A stretch of 64,000 nt of DNA from Paragordius varius (Eukaryota > Nematomorpha): contig OZ176054.1 of the NCBI GenBank assembly GCA_964247055.1, positions 7,068,001-7,132,000 of the forward strand, in the 5' to 3' direction. Below, one piece after another: positions 38,603-51,700 of the stretch. The notes beneath the pieces were generated by a model that worked only from the letters and a program-made list of their open reading frames with translations, searched no databases and was not told the DNA's origin. Both the position numbers and the translations under genes were made by a program. How positions within the stretch are numbered: position 1 is the first letter of the stretch; every line of letters starts with the position of its first letter.

Positions 38603-38842
38603 TTTTAATTTTATTATTACCTTAATAAGTATTTGGCAGACAATCTATTTACTACTGATTGGTGATATTTATATAATATCAATTTTGTATTTTTATAATA
38701 TTATGTCGTTTATATATTTAGTAAATGTCATTTTAATATCAACTATTATTTTGGCGACAATCATATGCTATTTTTACTCAAAATTATCAAATATTTAATT
38801 TTTTATATTCAAACCATGTTTATTATTGAATATAGTTTTACA

Positions 38843-38876
<34 letters not shown>

Positions 38877-38916
38877 ATTTAATTGCATTTGTATTACTTA
38901 ATGTCTATAAATGTTC

Positions 38917-38922
38917 AATAAA
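38917..38922 (+). terminator. Poly(A) signal of the ZP gene
   Basis: AATAAA about 315 bases after the stop codon, within sequence conserved in the duplicate (45854-45859). It is the first good candidate downstream of the terminal exon, but AT-richness makes any single AATAAA weak evidence. Confidence 0.45.
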
Positions 38923-39543
38923 TTACTACTTAACAAATTTATAATAACATATTTTATATAAACCATTACCTTGATTTATACGTCTAGACATAAACATATT
39001 TGTCTTAAGCGTAAAAAATTTGGAATATTGGATATTTAATTAATATATTGAAAAATTCAATAGGTTATTTGTTCAATTGAATAACAACAATTAAAAAATA
39101 TCAATAATTTTATCTCAACAAATTCAATTTTCAAGGACTACTAGATAATGAAAGTCATAAAATTTTGGTAATTAGTTTATATCCGTTCAGGCATAGTTAG
39201 GTAGTAACGTTCAATCTTGATACAATAGCCATAGCAACTTCTGGACGGAGCCTTTCGACTGTTACAATAAAAAAAGTAAGAACCATTTTATATAAATTAT
39301 GCATTAAAAAATTATATTGTAGCGGTGTATGATTATGAGATATTCGTATTATTGAGTAAAATAAACCAATTGATTATTTATTGTCTTAAGTGCAATAATT
39401 ATTAATATATTTTTTTACCATAACGTTTTTTGAACATGACTCAGCTAGGAATAATGATCATTTGCTTTTGCCATTATTTTTGCCAGGTTTAGTCATAAGT
39501 TTTAATCGGTTTTTAGTGAAAAACTAATTTTGAAAGGTCATTC

Positions 39544-40080
39544 ATACCATTTACAGTTCAAGAGTCTCCTTGAACATCAAGTTGGCCCTTGAACACTTCA
39601 AGTTAATTCTTGAACACTTCAATTTAGTTTTTATACACTTCATGTTGGTTTTTCAACTTTTTTATTTTGTTTTTAACTTTTATCAATCAAACCAGGTATC
39701 ATTCATTTTTTATCATTATTAACCTATTATCTTTATTTAATCTATACTTTTAGATCAATAAAAAATTTTATCATACAGAAACCTATATTATAACAGGTAA
39801 ATGAAAAATATATAAATTTTCTGCGTTATTAATTAAATTTTTTTTGTTAAAAAATTAAAGTAAATTATTTTGGTAAAAAATATTTCGAACCAAAAAAGTC
39901 GATTTAAAATGAAAATTATTAATTTCAATTGAATAAATATATAATAAATAATTAAATTTAAGGTAAAAAATAATAAAAAATAATTACAAAAATTATAGTT
40001 AAATACAACAAGGATCAACTTGAAGTGTTTAAGGGCAAACTTGAAGTATTCAAGGACACTCTTGAAATGTAAATGGTATA
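39544..40080. mobile_element. TTCAAG-family element, copy 2
   Basis: The left end is ATACCATTTACAGTTCAAGA, then four to five imperfect repeats of CTTGAACACTTCAAGTT. The right end has TTGAAGTATTCAAGG and CTTGAAATGTAAATGGTATA, the inverted counterpart. The centre is AT-rich and non-coding. It lies in duplication unit 1; its duplicate is the copy at 46478. Confidence 0.75.
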
Positions 40081-40099
40081 TTTATTTTATTCAATATTG

Positions 40100-40970
40100 T
40101 ACATAGGCTTCTACACAATAAAGAGTTCAGCGAATGCATAATAATTTTCATCAAGTTTTGCTATGTGAGACGGAGCATCTATGTCGCAAAATGACTTTGA
40201 CATGTCTTCTGGCCAATTCCGGCCGTTTTTCGATTAATGCATGGCTTTGTTGGCGATAGCGCTGTGCACAAACGGGATCATCGGGTTCCAAAAGTACATA
40301 ATACAGAATATCGTTCTGATCCCATCAGGCACAGAGCACTTTGTCAAAACCATCTGGCATGGACGCGCTTGGCAAGGTTAGAGCCTAGATTTTTACGCTT
40401 TAAATTTACACAAAACAGCCATTTCTCGTCAACGACGCAAAAATAGATTTATTTTCTTGACGTTGAAGCTTTATTTCACATATAACTTTTCGATTTGGCG
40501 TTCATTTAAATTGGGAAACTATCAACCGAGTTTAGTCTTCTCGTTGCTCGTCATTTAATGATTGTTTTTTGTGATACATGTGATCTTCTGTTAATTGTTG
40601 TTAAGTTTGAGTTGGTTATTATTCAATCACTCTTGCACTATAGCGTGTTCGCAGTTGTGAGGTCTACCAGAGTACATACACTCATTACTCATGCATATGG
40701 AATCACAACTTTTAATATTTCAAGATTATGTTTCACATGTGTTTAATGATGGAGAATGTCCACCATATATTTCTGTCATCAGGATGATTTTCAACAGCCT
40801 TTTTGTTAAAATAAGAAAAATGTGTGCCGCAAATGTTTTTTTAAATACAAAATTCGGCATAATTACTGAATGGTAATAATACGCTAGTTTTTAGAAAACT
40901 CAACTGTTTATTTGTTGTTTGATGTCAGATGAACAAAATGGGGTTAACAAATAATGCCCTACGTACTTCG
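40100..40970 (-). mobile_element. mariner-family transposon remnant, copy B
   Basis: Minus-strand pieces include VLLEPDDPVCAQRY and ALIEKRPELARRHVKVILRH. These match the mariner block reading ELL..G.TVNA..Y..QL..L..A...KRPE.A.R, just before the catalytic Asp. Further upstream KSIFASLTRN resembles the block before the first catalytic Asp. The 5' end matches copy A (ATGTTTCACATG, ATGGAGAATGTCCACCATAT at 40727-40765 against 11630-11670). Many stops and frame changes; inactive. Plus-strand frames over the same bases are shadows. Confidence 0.75.
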
Positions 40971-41901
40971 ATGATGTCTTTTAGTTAAACCGGTAAGAAA
41001 ATATGACTTTGCATGTTAAGCATATAAACCTAAGACTTAATTAGGTATTCTGATATATTTATTAAAATGATAAAATAAGTTCAGATAATTATTTAAACAT
41101 ATAAAAAATTAAAAAATACAATTTTCATCAATAAAAATTATAACACTAACATGTCTTTAAAGACAAATTAACGGGTGTTAACCCTATGATTTTACGAAAT
41201 TTGTGAAGGTAACTGACCTAGTATATTATATGGAGTTTGCTATTCACAAAAATTGCAAAAAACTAATAAATCATATGCAGATTTATTGTTTACAAGATAT
41301 TCTGTGGCCCATATTATTATCTTTTGAGCAATACTCTAGAGTCGATTTAAATATAAATTATTATAAAAGTATCTATGATGTGGGGCCACAATAAAACTAT
41401 GCATTCTAAGATCTCATATATACACACAAAGTTTCAATGGATAGGAGGCTGTATAAAATTTAGACATTAGTATTTTGTAACTTTTTAATATTTGAGAATA
41501 TTGTTTGATTACCTTATTTGTACAAAAACCACTTTCCCAAAAATATTATGTTATAAGTAAGCTCTGGGCAAAGACATCCCAATTTGTGACCGTATACAAA
41601 AGTGAAAAAGTAATAGCTATGAAATAAATAATATTTGGTCTCATATTTATCCATCAACGCTTATTTAAAATAATATTTGATATACATTATAAGTAAAAAC
41701 TAATGGTATTTTCAATTAAATATTGCGCGAGATAGATAGCGTTTAAAAATCCTTTACCATTATGTGTAATTATCCAATCACAGAGCTTAAAGCCGTTAGC
41801 GATTTGAATATCTCGTACAATTTTAAAACATATTTCTTTTTGAAATTTAAAATTTCCTTTCAAATAGTTAATATATTTATTTCTAATTTCGTATATTCAA
41901 G

Positions 41902-44900
41902 GGCCCAAAGAGCATTAAGCCGTGGAAGTGATCAAACGTAAGATTTTTTAATAAACAATATTTTCAACTTATTATCACCAAAAATTTTGAATTTTTATCG
42001 TTAATGTAATTTATATTGGGTTTATTTTTATTTGCAATTACTCATTAACTTATAGTCAACGCTATTAAATATTAAATTGAATCAGATATTACTTGCCATG
42101 GATTCGAAATTAGTTAAAAGCATATTTTTTAAAAATATATTTGGGCCATCCTCCATATTTAATTTTGAAATAATTTTGTTAGGATGGAAGAACCCGAAAC
42201 AAAATTGAAAAATACTCCTGCACCCCTTAATTGTAATATGCAAATTTTAAATTCCAACAAATCGCTCATTAACGAAGCCAACGTCGGTGATCAACTCATG
42301 TTTTACCTCCAATGTTCTGGTAAGTCTGCTAATAAAAATTCAATTGTAGATTGTGTTAATTTTTCTGTTATCATCGAATTTGCCCATTTGTATTTTTAAA
42401 TTCTAGGTAGTATTAAATTCATATTTTTGAGAAACATGGACAAGAAACAATAATTTAACTTACACCTTTATTGAATTTGTGAGATTCTTAATTATCCATA
42501 TTTTAACTTTGAAACCACGAAATATATTAGTTTTAAATCTACTTTGATAACTGAAAAGGATTCAATACATTTAACCTGCGATTGTAGGCCAATATATATA
42601 TATATATATATATTTCCAACTGTTTCTTTTTTCATAAAATATCGAGTTTCATATATGAAAATTGATTTTTCATTTTATTTGGTAAACAGATAGCTCTTAT
42701 GGATTATTTGGGTACGATTGTTGGGCCCGAAACGTATTAGATAAGGATCAAAGCGTACAACTCGTGGATGAAGATGGGTAATTTATACGCCAAATTTAAT
42801 GTTTTATTTTAATTTTTTATGTTTGACAAAGTTTACCCATAGTAATCCAATATGTCAATAAAAAAATTGAGTATTGTTGAATATACACATTTCCAATAAA
42901 TACTTAATAGTTTTGTCTTTATAACTGTAACTTATCCTATAAATTTAGATGCTCAAAGGATCCAACTCTGGTACAAAACTTCCAAAAAGAAGAAAATTCG
43001 AATGCAATATTTTCGCTTTTTAGAGCCTTCAAATTCCCATTTGATGCTAACATTCGATTTGAATGTCGAATCAAGCCTTGTATAGGCCCCTGTGAGCCGG
43101 TAAGAATTAAAATTCATAAAATTCATAAATTATTACATATTTTATAAAATCCCAAATTATGTTTCATAGACTGAATGTCAAGATTCTGATATAACGTATG
43201 GAAAGAAAAGGAAAAAACGTAGTATTGTCAATGCGGGTCAAATGATACCCTCCAATACTATATCACTTAAGGCAACTGGTATGAGTTTAGGAAAATTGAC
43301 TCCCGTTAAAATTGACACAAAAATTATAAATGGCGATAATATTAAACCAAATGTTACCGATTTACAGCAACGAAAAAGTAAAAAAGATAAAAATAGTAAA
43401 TCTTTCCATAAATATCAAGAAGTGAATAATAGCACCTATAATATTCGTAATGATAAAACACGGCATAAAAATGGTAAAACAGAACTGAACAAACATATAA
43501 AACACCTCCCGCCTGCAAACGTTATCGTTTCACAAGAGAAAATTTTGTTTAGCGTAATATCCATCAAAAATCCTAAGCCCCAAGTTACAGAGGAAAGCGT
43601 CATATACGACCGAAAAAGAGATGAGTTATCTAATTCCAAAGATAGATCTTACCTAGAAAGGGATAGTGGTGATTGGGGTATGTTTATATTTTTGCTACTC
43701 CCTAATAACAATTTTTATATGGGTAAAAAAATTTAGATAAATTTTTACATGGATATTTTGTGTATATATATTTATAGTTATAAAACCAGTCAAAATTAAT
43801 TTACGGAATTTCAAACGTTTTCCCAATGGCACCCGTCCATCCCTCATAATGTATTCAAACAAACTTATGCGGAAACCCAAAACAAACAAAGGCACCAAAC
43901 ATAACAATGATGATTATTCCACTTTTAGACCTAAGCAACAGGAATCCACTTACACTTACCTCAAAGCGCGATCAAATTTCTCCATTCAAAATTTATTGCT
44001 AACCAACTCTAGTGCCGATATTTTCACAGATATTATTGCTGGAGTAAAAGCAAAAAGAAAAAATGAACAACACCTCAAGGATTACTTTGACTTTATTGAA
44101 AGTGATACAGACAATAACCCAAATATTGATGGTATATAACTTATATAATTATACAGCCAAAATGTAAAAACATAAAAACAACTATTTCTTTCAAAAGACA
44201 AAGTTCATTTTTCAAAACTTGATTTAACGGCATAAACTAATAAAAACTTTGCAAAATATAATTGAGTATGTTAACTATTTACACTATTCCCTATTTTTTA
44301 ATTTAAAACAATGGGAGTGAAAAAATCAAGGATTTAATTAGTATGGTTGTCTTTTAGAACAGGGATGTCCAAAACGCTTTTTTCGGCACACAAAAAGTGT
44401 ATTAAAAAAATGTTAAAAAAATAGAAATGGAGTACAAAAAGATATTTTCGATTATTTAGAGGATATTCAAAATTGGGTAAAATAAATTAAAACATAAAGA
44501 AATGATCAAAGCAGCCGGGGAAATACTTGTGTACATCCCTGTTTTAGAAATATAGAGTGGTGTTTTAGTTTTCAAGCCTTGTTCGTATATTACTATAATA
44601 ATAATAATTGTTAACCTGCTTACTAACTTGTATAATGACGATATCTATATTTTAGGTATTTTGCTGCATCATGCGACGCATTTTTATTAAGGTTTTAATA
44701 GCAAAAACAAAAGTTTGATAAAGGGTGAGCAATTTCACACAAAAATTCATAAATATATACTCATTCAGTCTTTACTATCTAAATATCTATTTATTAGCGA
44801 TTATGCCGGCAACGCATATCTTACGCTAAAACTTAATTTTAATATAGTTATCAATAGCAATCAATGTTTTATATTTTTACACTTTTAACAAAATTAGATA

Positions 44901-45559
44901 TTACAAATGATATACAGCATCAAGAGCTTAAAAGCCTAGCCGACCTTGACATAGACGATAACCATGGTATTCATGCCGTTCCAATTACCTGTGTAAAACC
45001 AAAACAAATTTTCCTATTCGTCGGACTGAGCATCCTGATAATATTGATAGTTCTTACCATTGGGTTTGTATATGTGCAGTATGGGAAAGGAAAACATTCT
45101 TCACTAAGTCTCAATGGTGGTAGCTCTATGTCAACCCTAACTTTTCAAAGCAATCCAAACCACGAATGCTCCGCAAATAGGTTTTTCCCCTGGCGTAATC
45201 AATGGCGGAACAATATGGAAAACGAAAATTTATGTAAAGATAATCATCACGCATACTATGTAAGTACACTGGCTACCCTAAACCAAAGCCATGCTAAAAA
45301 CTTTCCATCTCAAGCCATGATGGATTATACAGCAACACCGCCATTCTTTAACAGAGTAAATGTTCCCTCTTACAATATACCCTGCGAAGTTATAGATAGG
45401 GCGTCGTCCTCTGACAAAATAATTACTAAAAACAATAAGAAAGAAGGAAGAAAAGAAATACGAAAAATTAATAAAATAGGTAAAGAATCTACCCAACCTA
45501 CATCCTGGGTTATACAAGATAATTGTGTTGGGTATGTGCACGATGTTCAATCGAATTAA
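41902..45559 (+). CDS. Duplicated 3' cassette of the ZP gene (exons 29'-35')
   Basis: Exons 41902-41937, 42183-42319, 42690-42777, 42949-43099, 43170-43677, 43778-44131 and 44898-45559 (stop) mirror exons 29-35 of the upstream gene. All acceptors, donors and phases are kept and there is no internal stop. The two exon length changes are 3 nt each, keeping frame. It encodes ZP-C ([18 protein letters not shown]), the furin site KKRKKRS, a TM segment and a tail. It lacks a signal peptide, EGFs and ZP-N. The exon 28 copy at its left edge is truncated with no acceptor, so it cannot be a full gene. It may be an alternative 3' end for the upstream gene (exon 28 donor and exon 29' are both phase 2), or a silent but still young duplicate. 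Confidence 0.75.
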
Positions 45560-45853
45560 TTTTAATTTTATTATTATAAAAAAGTATTTGGCAGACAATC
45601 TATTTACTACTGATTGGTGATATTTATATAATATCAGTTTTGTATTTTTAAAATATTATGTCGTTTATGTACATTTGCAAATGTTATTTAAATTTCAACT
45701 ATTATTTTGGCGACAATCATATGCTATTTTTACTCAAAATTATCAAATATTTAATTTTTTAAATTCAAACCATGTTTATTATTGAATATAGTTTTACAAT
45801 ATCACATATATATATTTAATTGCATTTGTATTACTTAATGTCTATAAATGTTC

Positions 45854-45859
45854 AATAAA
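45854..45859 (+). terminator. Poly(A) signal candidate of the duplicated cassette
   Basis: AATAAA in the same context (TGTTCAATAAATTACTAC) as the one at 38917, about 295 bases after the duplicate stop codon. Its conservation suggests the duplicate could still end a transcript. Confidence 0.4.
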
Positions 45860-46477
45860 TTACTACTTAACAAATTTATAATAACATATTTTATATAAAC
45901 CATTACCTTGATTTATACGTCTAGACATCAACATATTTGCCTTAAGCGTAAAAACAATTTGGAATATTGGATATTGAATTAATATATTGAACAATTTAAT
46001 AGGTTATTTGTTCAATTAAATAACAACAATTAAAAATATCAATAATATTATCTTAACAAATTCAATTTTCAAGGACTATAGATAATGAAAGTCATAAAAT
46101 TTTGGTAAATAGTTTATATCCGTTCAGGCATAGTTAGGTAGTAACGTTCAATCTTGATACAATGGCCATAGCAACTTCTGGTCGGAGCCTTTCGACTGTT
46201 ACAATAAAAAAGTAAGAACCATTTTAAATAAATTATGCATTACAAAATTATATTGTAGCGGTGTATGATTATGAGATATTCGTATTATTGAGTAAAAGTA
46301 ACCAATTGATTATTTATGTCTTAAGTGCAATAATTATTAATATATTTTTTTACCATAACGTTTTTTGAACATGACTCAGCTTGGAATAGCGATCATTTGC
46401 TTTTGCCATTATTTTTGCCAGGTTTAGTCATAAGTTTTTATCGGTTTTTGGTGAAAAACTAATTTTGAAAGGTCTTT

Positions 46478-47592
46478 TATACCATTTGCACTTCAAGAGT
46501 GTCCTTAACACTTCAAGTTGGTCCTTGAAATTTCAAGTTGGTTCTTGAACACCTCAAGCCTTAAACACTTCAAGTTGTTCTTCATCTTTTTACTTTGTTT
46601 TTAACTTTACTCAATCAAACCATGTATCGTCATCCTTTTTATCATTACTACTATTCTCTTTATTTCTAAACTTTTTTAATATCAACTTTTTATCATTCAG
46701 AAACCGTATATCTTTATTGATTTATTAAACAGCGACACCCCAGTAAAAGTAGTAAATGAAATCCTATTCTTAGGCTCTCTAAAAGTTATCAACGGATTCT
46801 CCACGCTAGATATTAAACGCCGCATATCATTAGGAAAGTCAGCTGCGAACAAGTTGACTAAATATGGATTATAAAGATATCACTATGAAAACTAAAGCCA
46901 GAGTAATGAAATGCATGGTTTTCCGGTAGCTATGCTGCCGAAAGGACACAAAACTGAATGATAAAAAAGGATTGTAGCATTTGAAATGTGGTGTTGGAGG
47001 AGAATGTTGAATTTAGATGATCTGAGAAGATTATAAATGAAACAATAAGAGAACAATTTATATTGAGAGTCATTTAATGGGATCTATAATAAAAAGGATG
47101 TTCACGTATATTGGACACATTTTTAAAAGTACATCCGTTAAGATGGATTTGATTTTTGAGAAATTGAAGGGAAAAGAAAAAAAGGGACACCGATGTTAAG
47201 ATGGCTGGACAATGTGAAGAGGAATCTGGTAGATAGTATAATAATAGCATGCGAAGAGGCGAGAATTGGTCATTTTTATTTCCAAGGGGTCGAACTCAAC
47301 CTAAAGAATTACCTACCTATAAAATTTAAGTTTTTTGGTTTAATTACAATTTGTTTGTTAAAAACGTTAAGAATTAAATGATTTTGTTGAGTTGAAAAAA
47401 ATATTTCGAAACAAAAAAGTCTCTTTTACCTGAAAATTATTAATTTTAAAAGAATATATATATATATATAATAAAATTTAAGGTAAAATAATAAAATAAA
47501 AAAACTTGCAAAAATTATGGTTTAATACAACTTGAAAAAATTAAGGACTAACTTAAAGTGTTCAAGGACATTCTTGAAGTGCAAATGGTATA
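46478..47592. mobile_element. TTCAAG-family element, copy 3, interrupted by a LINE fragment
   Basis: The best-preserved ends of the family: TATACCATTTGCACTTCAAG at the left and its near-perfect inverted counterpart (CTTGAAGTGCAAATGGTATA) at the right, about 27 bp of terminal inverted repeat. Subterminal CTTGAACACTTCAAG-like words repeat inward from each end. The centre is interrupted by about 600 bp of LINE sequence. The duplicate partner at 39544-40080 lacks that insert. Confidence 0.75.
46725..47320 (+). mobile_element. LINE (non-LTR retrotransposon) 3' ORF fragment
   Basis: Plus-strand pieces give FLGSLKVINGFSTLDIKRRI and LGKSAANKLTKYG, then VAFEMWCWRRMLNLDD, then GKRKKGTPMLRWLDNVKRNL. 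This is the order found after the reverse transcriptase domain of RTE-like insect LINEs (YLGS...IKRRI..., FEMWCWRRML, KRRRGRPRTRWIDDIKENL). The catalytic reverse transcriptase is absent and the frame is broken several times, so it is a 5'-truncated dead copy. Confidence 0.8.
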
Positions 47593-47599
47593 TTTATTA

Positions 47600-48040
47600 T
47601 ATCCAAAATATTGTACATAGGCGTTTACACATTTAAGAGTTCAGCGAATGCGAAAGAATTTTCCATCAAGTTTGAAAGGTTTTGCTATGTGAGACAAAGC
47701 ATTTATGTCGCAAAATCACTTTGCCATGTCTTCTGGCCGATTCTGGTTGTTTTTTGCTTAATGCAAGGCTAAAATTACATTTGTTGGCGATAGCGTTGTG
47801 TATTAACGGGTTCAGCGGGTTTCGAAATTGCATAATACATAATATCGTTCTTATCCCATCAGGCAGAGAGCACTCTTGCCAAAGCGATCTGGCATTTGTG
47901 TTAATGAACTCGCTTAGAAAATAATACGCTAGTTTTTTAAGAACTCAACTTATGTCTATCGTTTAATGTCCGATGAATGAAATGGGGTTATCAAATAATC
48001 ATCTGCGTACTATTCGTAGATGTAATACCTTAGTTAAACC
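47600..48040 (-). mobile_element. mariner-family transposon remnant, copy C (internally deleted)
   Basis: The duplicate of copy B. The left part (AAGAGTTCAGCGAATGCGAA to about 47910) aligns with 40120-40340. The right part from AATAATACGCTAGTTTTT aligns with 40874 onward. Roughly 560 bp between them is missing. No usable frame remains. Confidence 0.7.
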
Positions 48041-48102
48041 GATAATAAATAAAGACTTTACTGTTAAGTATATAAACCTGATAGATTTAATTAGGTGTTT
48101 TG

Positions 48103-48134
<32 letters not shown>

Positions 48135-48721
48135 CAAAATAAATCAGATAATCTTTTAAATATACAAAAAAATTAAATAAAACACAATATCGGGACCTGA
48201 TTCTATAATTTTACGAAATTTGTGAATAGGTAACTGACCTAGATATTATATGGAGTTTGCTATTTACTAAAATTTCATAAAACTAATAAAACATATGCAC
48301 ATCTATTTTTTAAACAGCTATATTCTGTAACCCATATCATTATTTTTTCCAGTATTGCTCTAGAGCCGATTCAGATATAAATTATTATATAAGTATCTAT
48401 GATATTGGGCCAAAAACTATGCATTCTAAGGGATCAAATTTAGCCCTTAACAGTTAACTAAAAAATTAAGCCTTTTTAATATTAAAGAATATAATCTTAT
48501 TTTTACAAAAACAACTTTCACAAATATATTATGTTATAAGTAAGCTCTGGGCAAATACATCCCAATATGTGACCGCGTACAAAAGTGAAAAAGTAATAGC
48601 TGTTAAAATAATTATGGCCTCATATTTATCCATCAGCGCTTATTAAAAATAATATTAGATAATTATAAGTAAAAATCACTGCTAATTTCCATTAATTATT
48701 CTGTGATTGATAATGTTTAAA

Positions 48722-51700
48722 ATATAGCAATATATTTTGTCGAGATGTAAATTTATATTTTTCGTTTTTTCTTGCTTTAAGTCAATCATATTGCTATTTA
48801 AAGAAACGATATCTAATAATATTAGGACAAATTAGCAATGTGTTAATATTCATTTTCAAAAAATGCTGTTAAGGTCCCCTTAAATTATATAAAATACAAG
48901 CACGGTACTGGAAAATATCTCGAAAAAGTTCTTGTTTAAAAATTCGAATCTTTCATTTCAATAAAAAAGAGTTAAAATATATAGTCCCAATAATAAAAAT
49001 TACAAATAATTAAGCCAAAATTGAAATATATTTACCAAATCCACCTGCTGTAATACTGATTAAAAATATAACAAGTATGCACAATCCATGATAACAATTT
49101 ATAAATAATCGGATATACATAAGGCGTAAAAACAAAAAATTAAATTGATTTAATATATTTTGGCCAAAACACTTTTTGCTTAAAATAATAAACAAGTTTA
49201 TGCATAGTAACAGATTAACATAGGTCGACAAAAACAATTATAATGTTCATATATTTGTAATTTTAATATTAATAAATCCGAGCTTTTTCATACTTCAAAC
49301 AATTTCAATTTATATGAAATATGAGGGAGGATGGTAACTATTTCAAGGATATATACATGTGGCTAAAGTCGTTGTCGATTTATACCTTTTTCGTTGATTT
49401 ATGTGCGCCAATTTTCTCTGTTATAAGTAATGGATATAAGTTTATGTAAATGTGTTTTAAGTTAAATTTTCCGTCCAACGTATTTTACAGCGACCGCATC
49501 TTCGTTTCTCCTCTAAGTTGCTTTTTATATGATACAGATTTTTTGCTCTAACGGTCAGTGTCTTACGATATCTTTGTTTTAAAACAATGACCAGATAGAG
49601 CCATTATGGGTTTGTTTTTCGAAGAATTACCGAGTTTTCTTATCATGAAAGGGGTGGTGCCCACTGTAGCCAACATTTTTTAATCATAGCACTACCTGGC
49701 TAAATTATTATAATTAATATAGTAATTATGATATCGATTAATATTAGCGAATAATGAGAAATTTTTTTTAAACAATACGCTTTCTAGCCATAAAATACAT
49801 CTTTACAATGGTTTAGAAATTTAATTAAATGTGTAAATGGCGAAGTTTTGGCGACTAATTGATTTTGCAATCAACGTTTTTTCAATTCAAATTAAATCAA
49901 TCATAATAATTTGACTCTCCAGAAGTGCAAATTAATAACCAAATACGAGCAGAAAATCTATAATTATTGGGTTATTTATAATAGTTAAAATTATAAACGA
50001 AATATGTATTTTTTCCTGATGTTGACTAAATCAATGCGCCTATAATGCGCCTACCAATTAATTAAATTTTTAAAAACCGCGCCAGCTAACACCGTCGCCG
50101 CGTTGCTCCGTCGTTCCGTTTTGAATATAAAAATTAGTTGGGTTAAAATTAAAAACCCAGAAAATATGGTTTATAATTTTGATGAATAAATGTTTAAAAA
50201 AATTATCCATTTTTATCAAATTATTTTTTTGATAATATAGCATACATTAAAAATTCTAATCGCGAATTCTTGCCTTTTTGCCTATATTCTAAGAATAATA
50301 ACCCATTTAAAAGGTGGAAAAATTTTGTATCTTTGGAGCCTACACTTAAAAAATAAAACTTTATAAAAATATTTTATCGTATAATATAGTTTATAATGTA
50401 TTTAAATCTCGTGGAATAAGGTCTCTCTCTACCTTTTACCAAAAAAAGTTGCATAATGTGCTCTTTTGCGATATTCCCACATAGAACAATTATTACAAAA
50501 GTGTAAATAATTTTAAATCCGATTAATGTACGCAAATTTCTTAATTACCACAACAGTGAAATTCCTTATATTTGCGATCCTAAAATCAAAGGCACCTTGC
50601 AAACTTCTATATATTTCTCTATCAATATATTTTATCTTTTGTATTCCTAATTTTGTGCACTTGTAATTATTAGTCTCAATTTTAATATTATGTAAAAATC
50701 ATGAAAGAAAAATAATTGATTAGGATCTAAAACGGTTTTGATTTATAATACATTTATTGCAACTTAAGCAGTTGGAAACAAATATTCCTTTGATTCTAAT
50801 TAGAGTAGGACTTCAGGACTGGTTAAATTCATATATTCCTTAAAAAATGTTACAAATTAAAATCATTGCAAAGTTTGATCTTATATAACATTGATGGACC
50901 GAAAAATTAAAAAAGATTTATTTTAAAAAATTGAATATTCCTTATTTATGGATAAATCTGAAAGGAAAAATTTAGCCAACAAAACATGTGTACATTAACT
51001 AAATATAATTGCAATATAACCACTTTTTCTATTTGCATCAATGTTATATGTGATTTGAATAACTTTAGCGTTATAATTATATGAACACGATATTTTGCAT
51101 AAATGTTGTAAAATAAAAATGACGTCAGAGTACTTTTATATATAATTTTTTTATAATTTGGATATTTTTACTTATTTAGCTGATTTTCATTAGGATAAAA
51201 GCATAAATTCAAAATGGGACCGTTTCTTTCAGTAGTTTTAGAAAATAACAACTTTACTATAATACCCCAATTTAAATCGTATGTTAATACTTGGACACAA
51301 CACAACAGTCATTAGATTCAAATTGAGGTTGTTGGATACCTCAGCCCTGTTTTAAATTCTTTAAAAAATATGGAAGGAATCGAAACCATGCCAAAATTTT
51401 GCACTTATATAACTTTAATATTCCGAATATATAATACTTTTAAAAAAATACTTAATATTACTTATTTAAAAAAAACCCAAAAGGAAACATTTAGTAAACG
51501 TGAGATGTGTGCAATGGTAAAATTAAAAAATAATACAAAATAAATCACTTTTTCTGTTTCTATCAATTTTAGATGTCATTATAAAAAATTCGCTAGCATT
51601 TTAGCTTTAAATATACAAAATAAAAATGGGGTCGATGTAGATTGACATCGAACTCTTTTTTTAAAACAAATTTTTATTTAGATGTTTTGTAATATTTATA

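Larger units (their letters stand above)
34737..41747 (+). repeat. Tandem duplication, unit 1 (~7.0 kb)
   Basis: It starts inside exon 28 of the ZP gene (AATCCTTTACCATTATG) and runs through the end of the gene, a TTCAAG-family element and a mariner remnant to GTTTAAA at 41741-41747. The next base begins unit 2 with the same AATCCTTTACCATTATG. Unit 1 keeps the longer mariner remnant and lacks the LINE insert seen in unit 2. Confidence 0.92.
41748..48721 (+). repeat. Tandem duplication, unit 2 (~7.0 kb)
   Basis: A direct repeat of 34737-41747. It begins mid-exon 28 and ends at GTTTAAA (48715-48721), the same word that closes unit 1. Coding exons match almost base for base: I count about six differences over the 662-nt last exon. 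Introns and flanks differ by many small indels. Unit-specific changes are a LINE insert (about 46725-47320) and an internal deletion of roughly 560 bp in the mariner remnant. Confidence 0.92.

Noticed and set aside
40237-40446. Plus-strand frames over the mariner remnant (also 40558-40876, 47682-47924)
   Set aside because: The mariner transposase reads on the minus strand; these are its antisense shadows.
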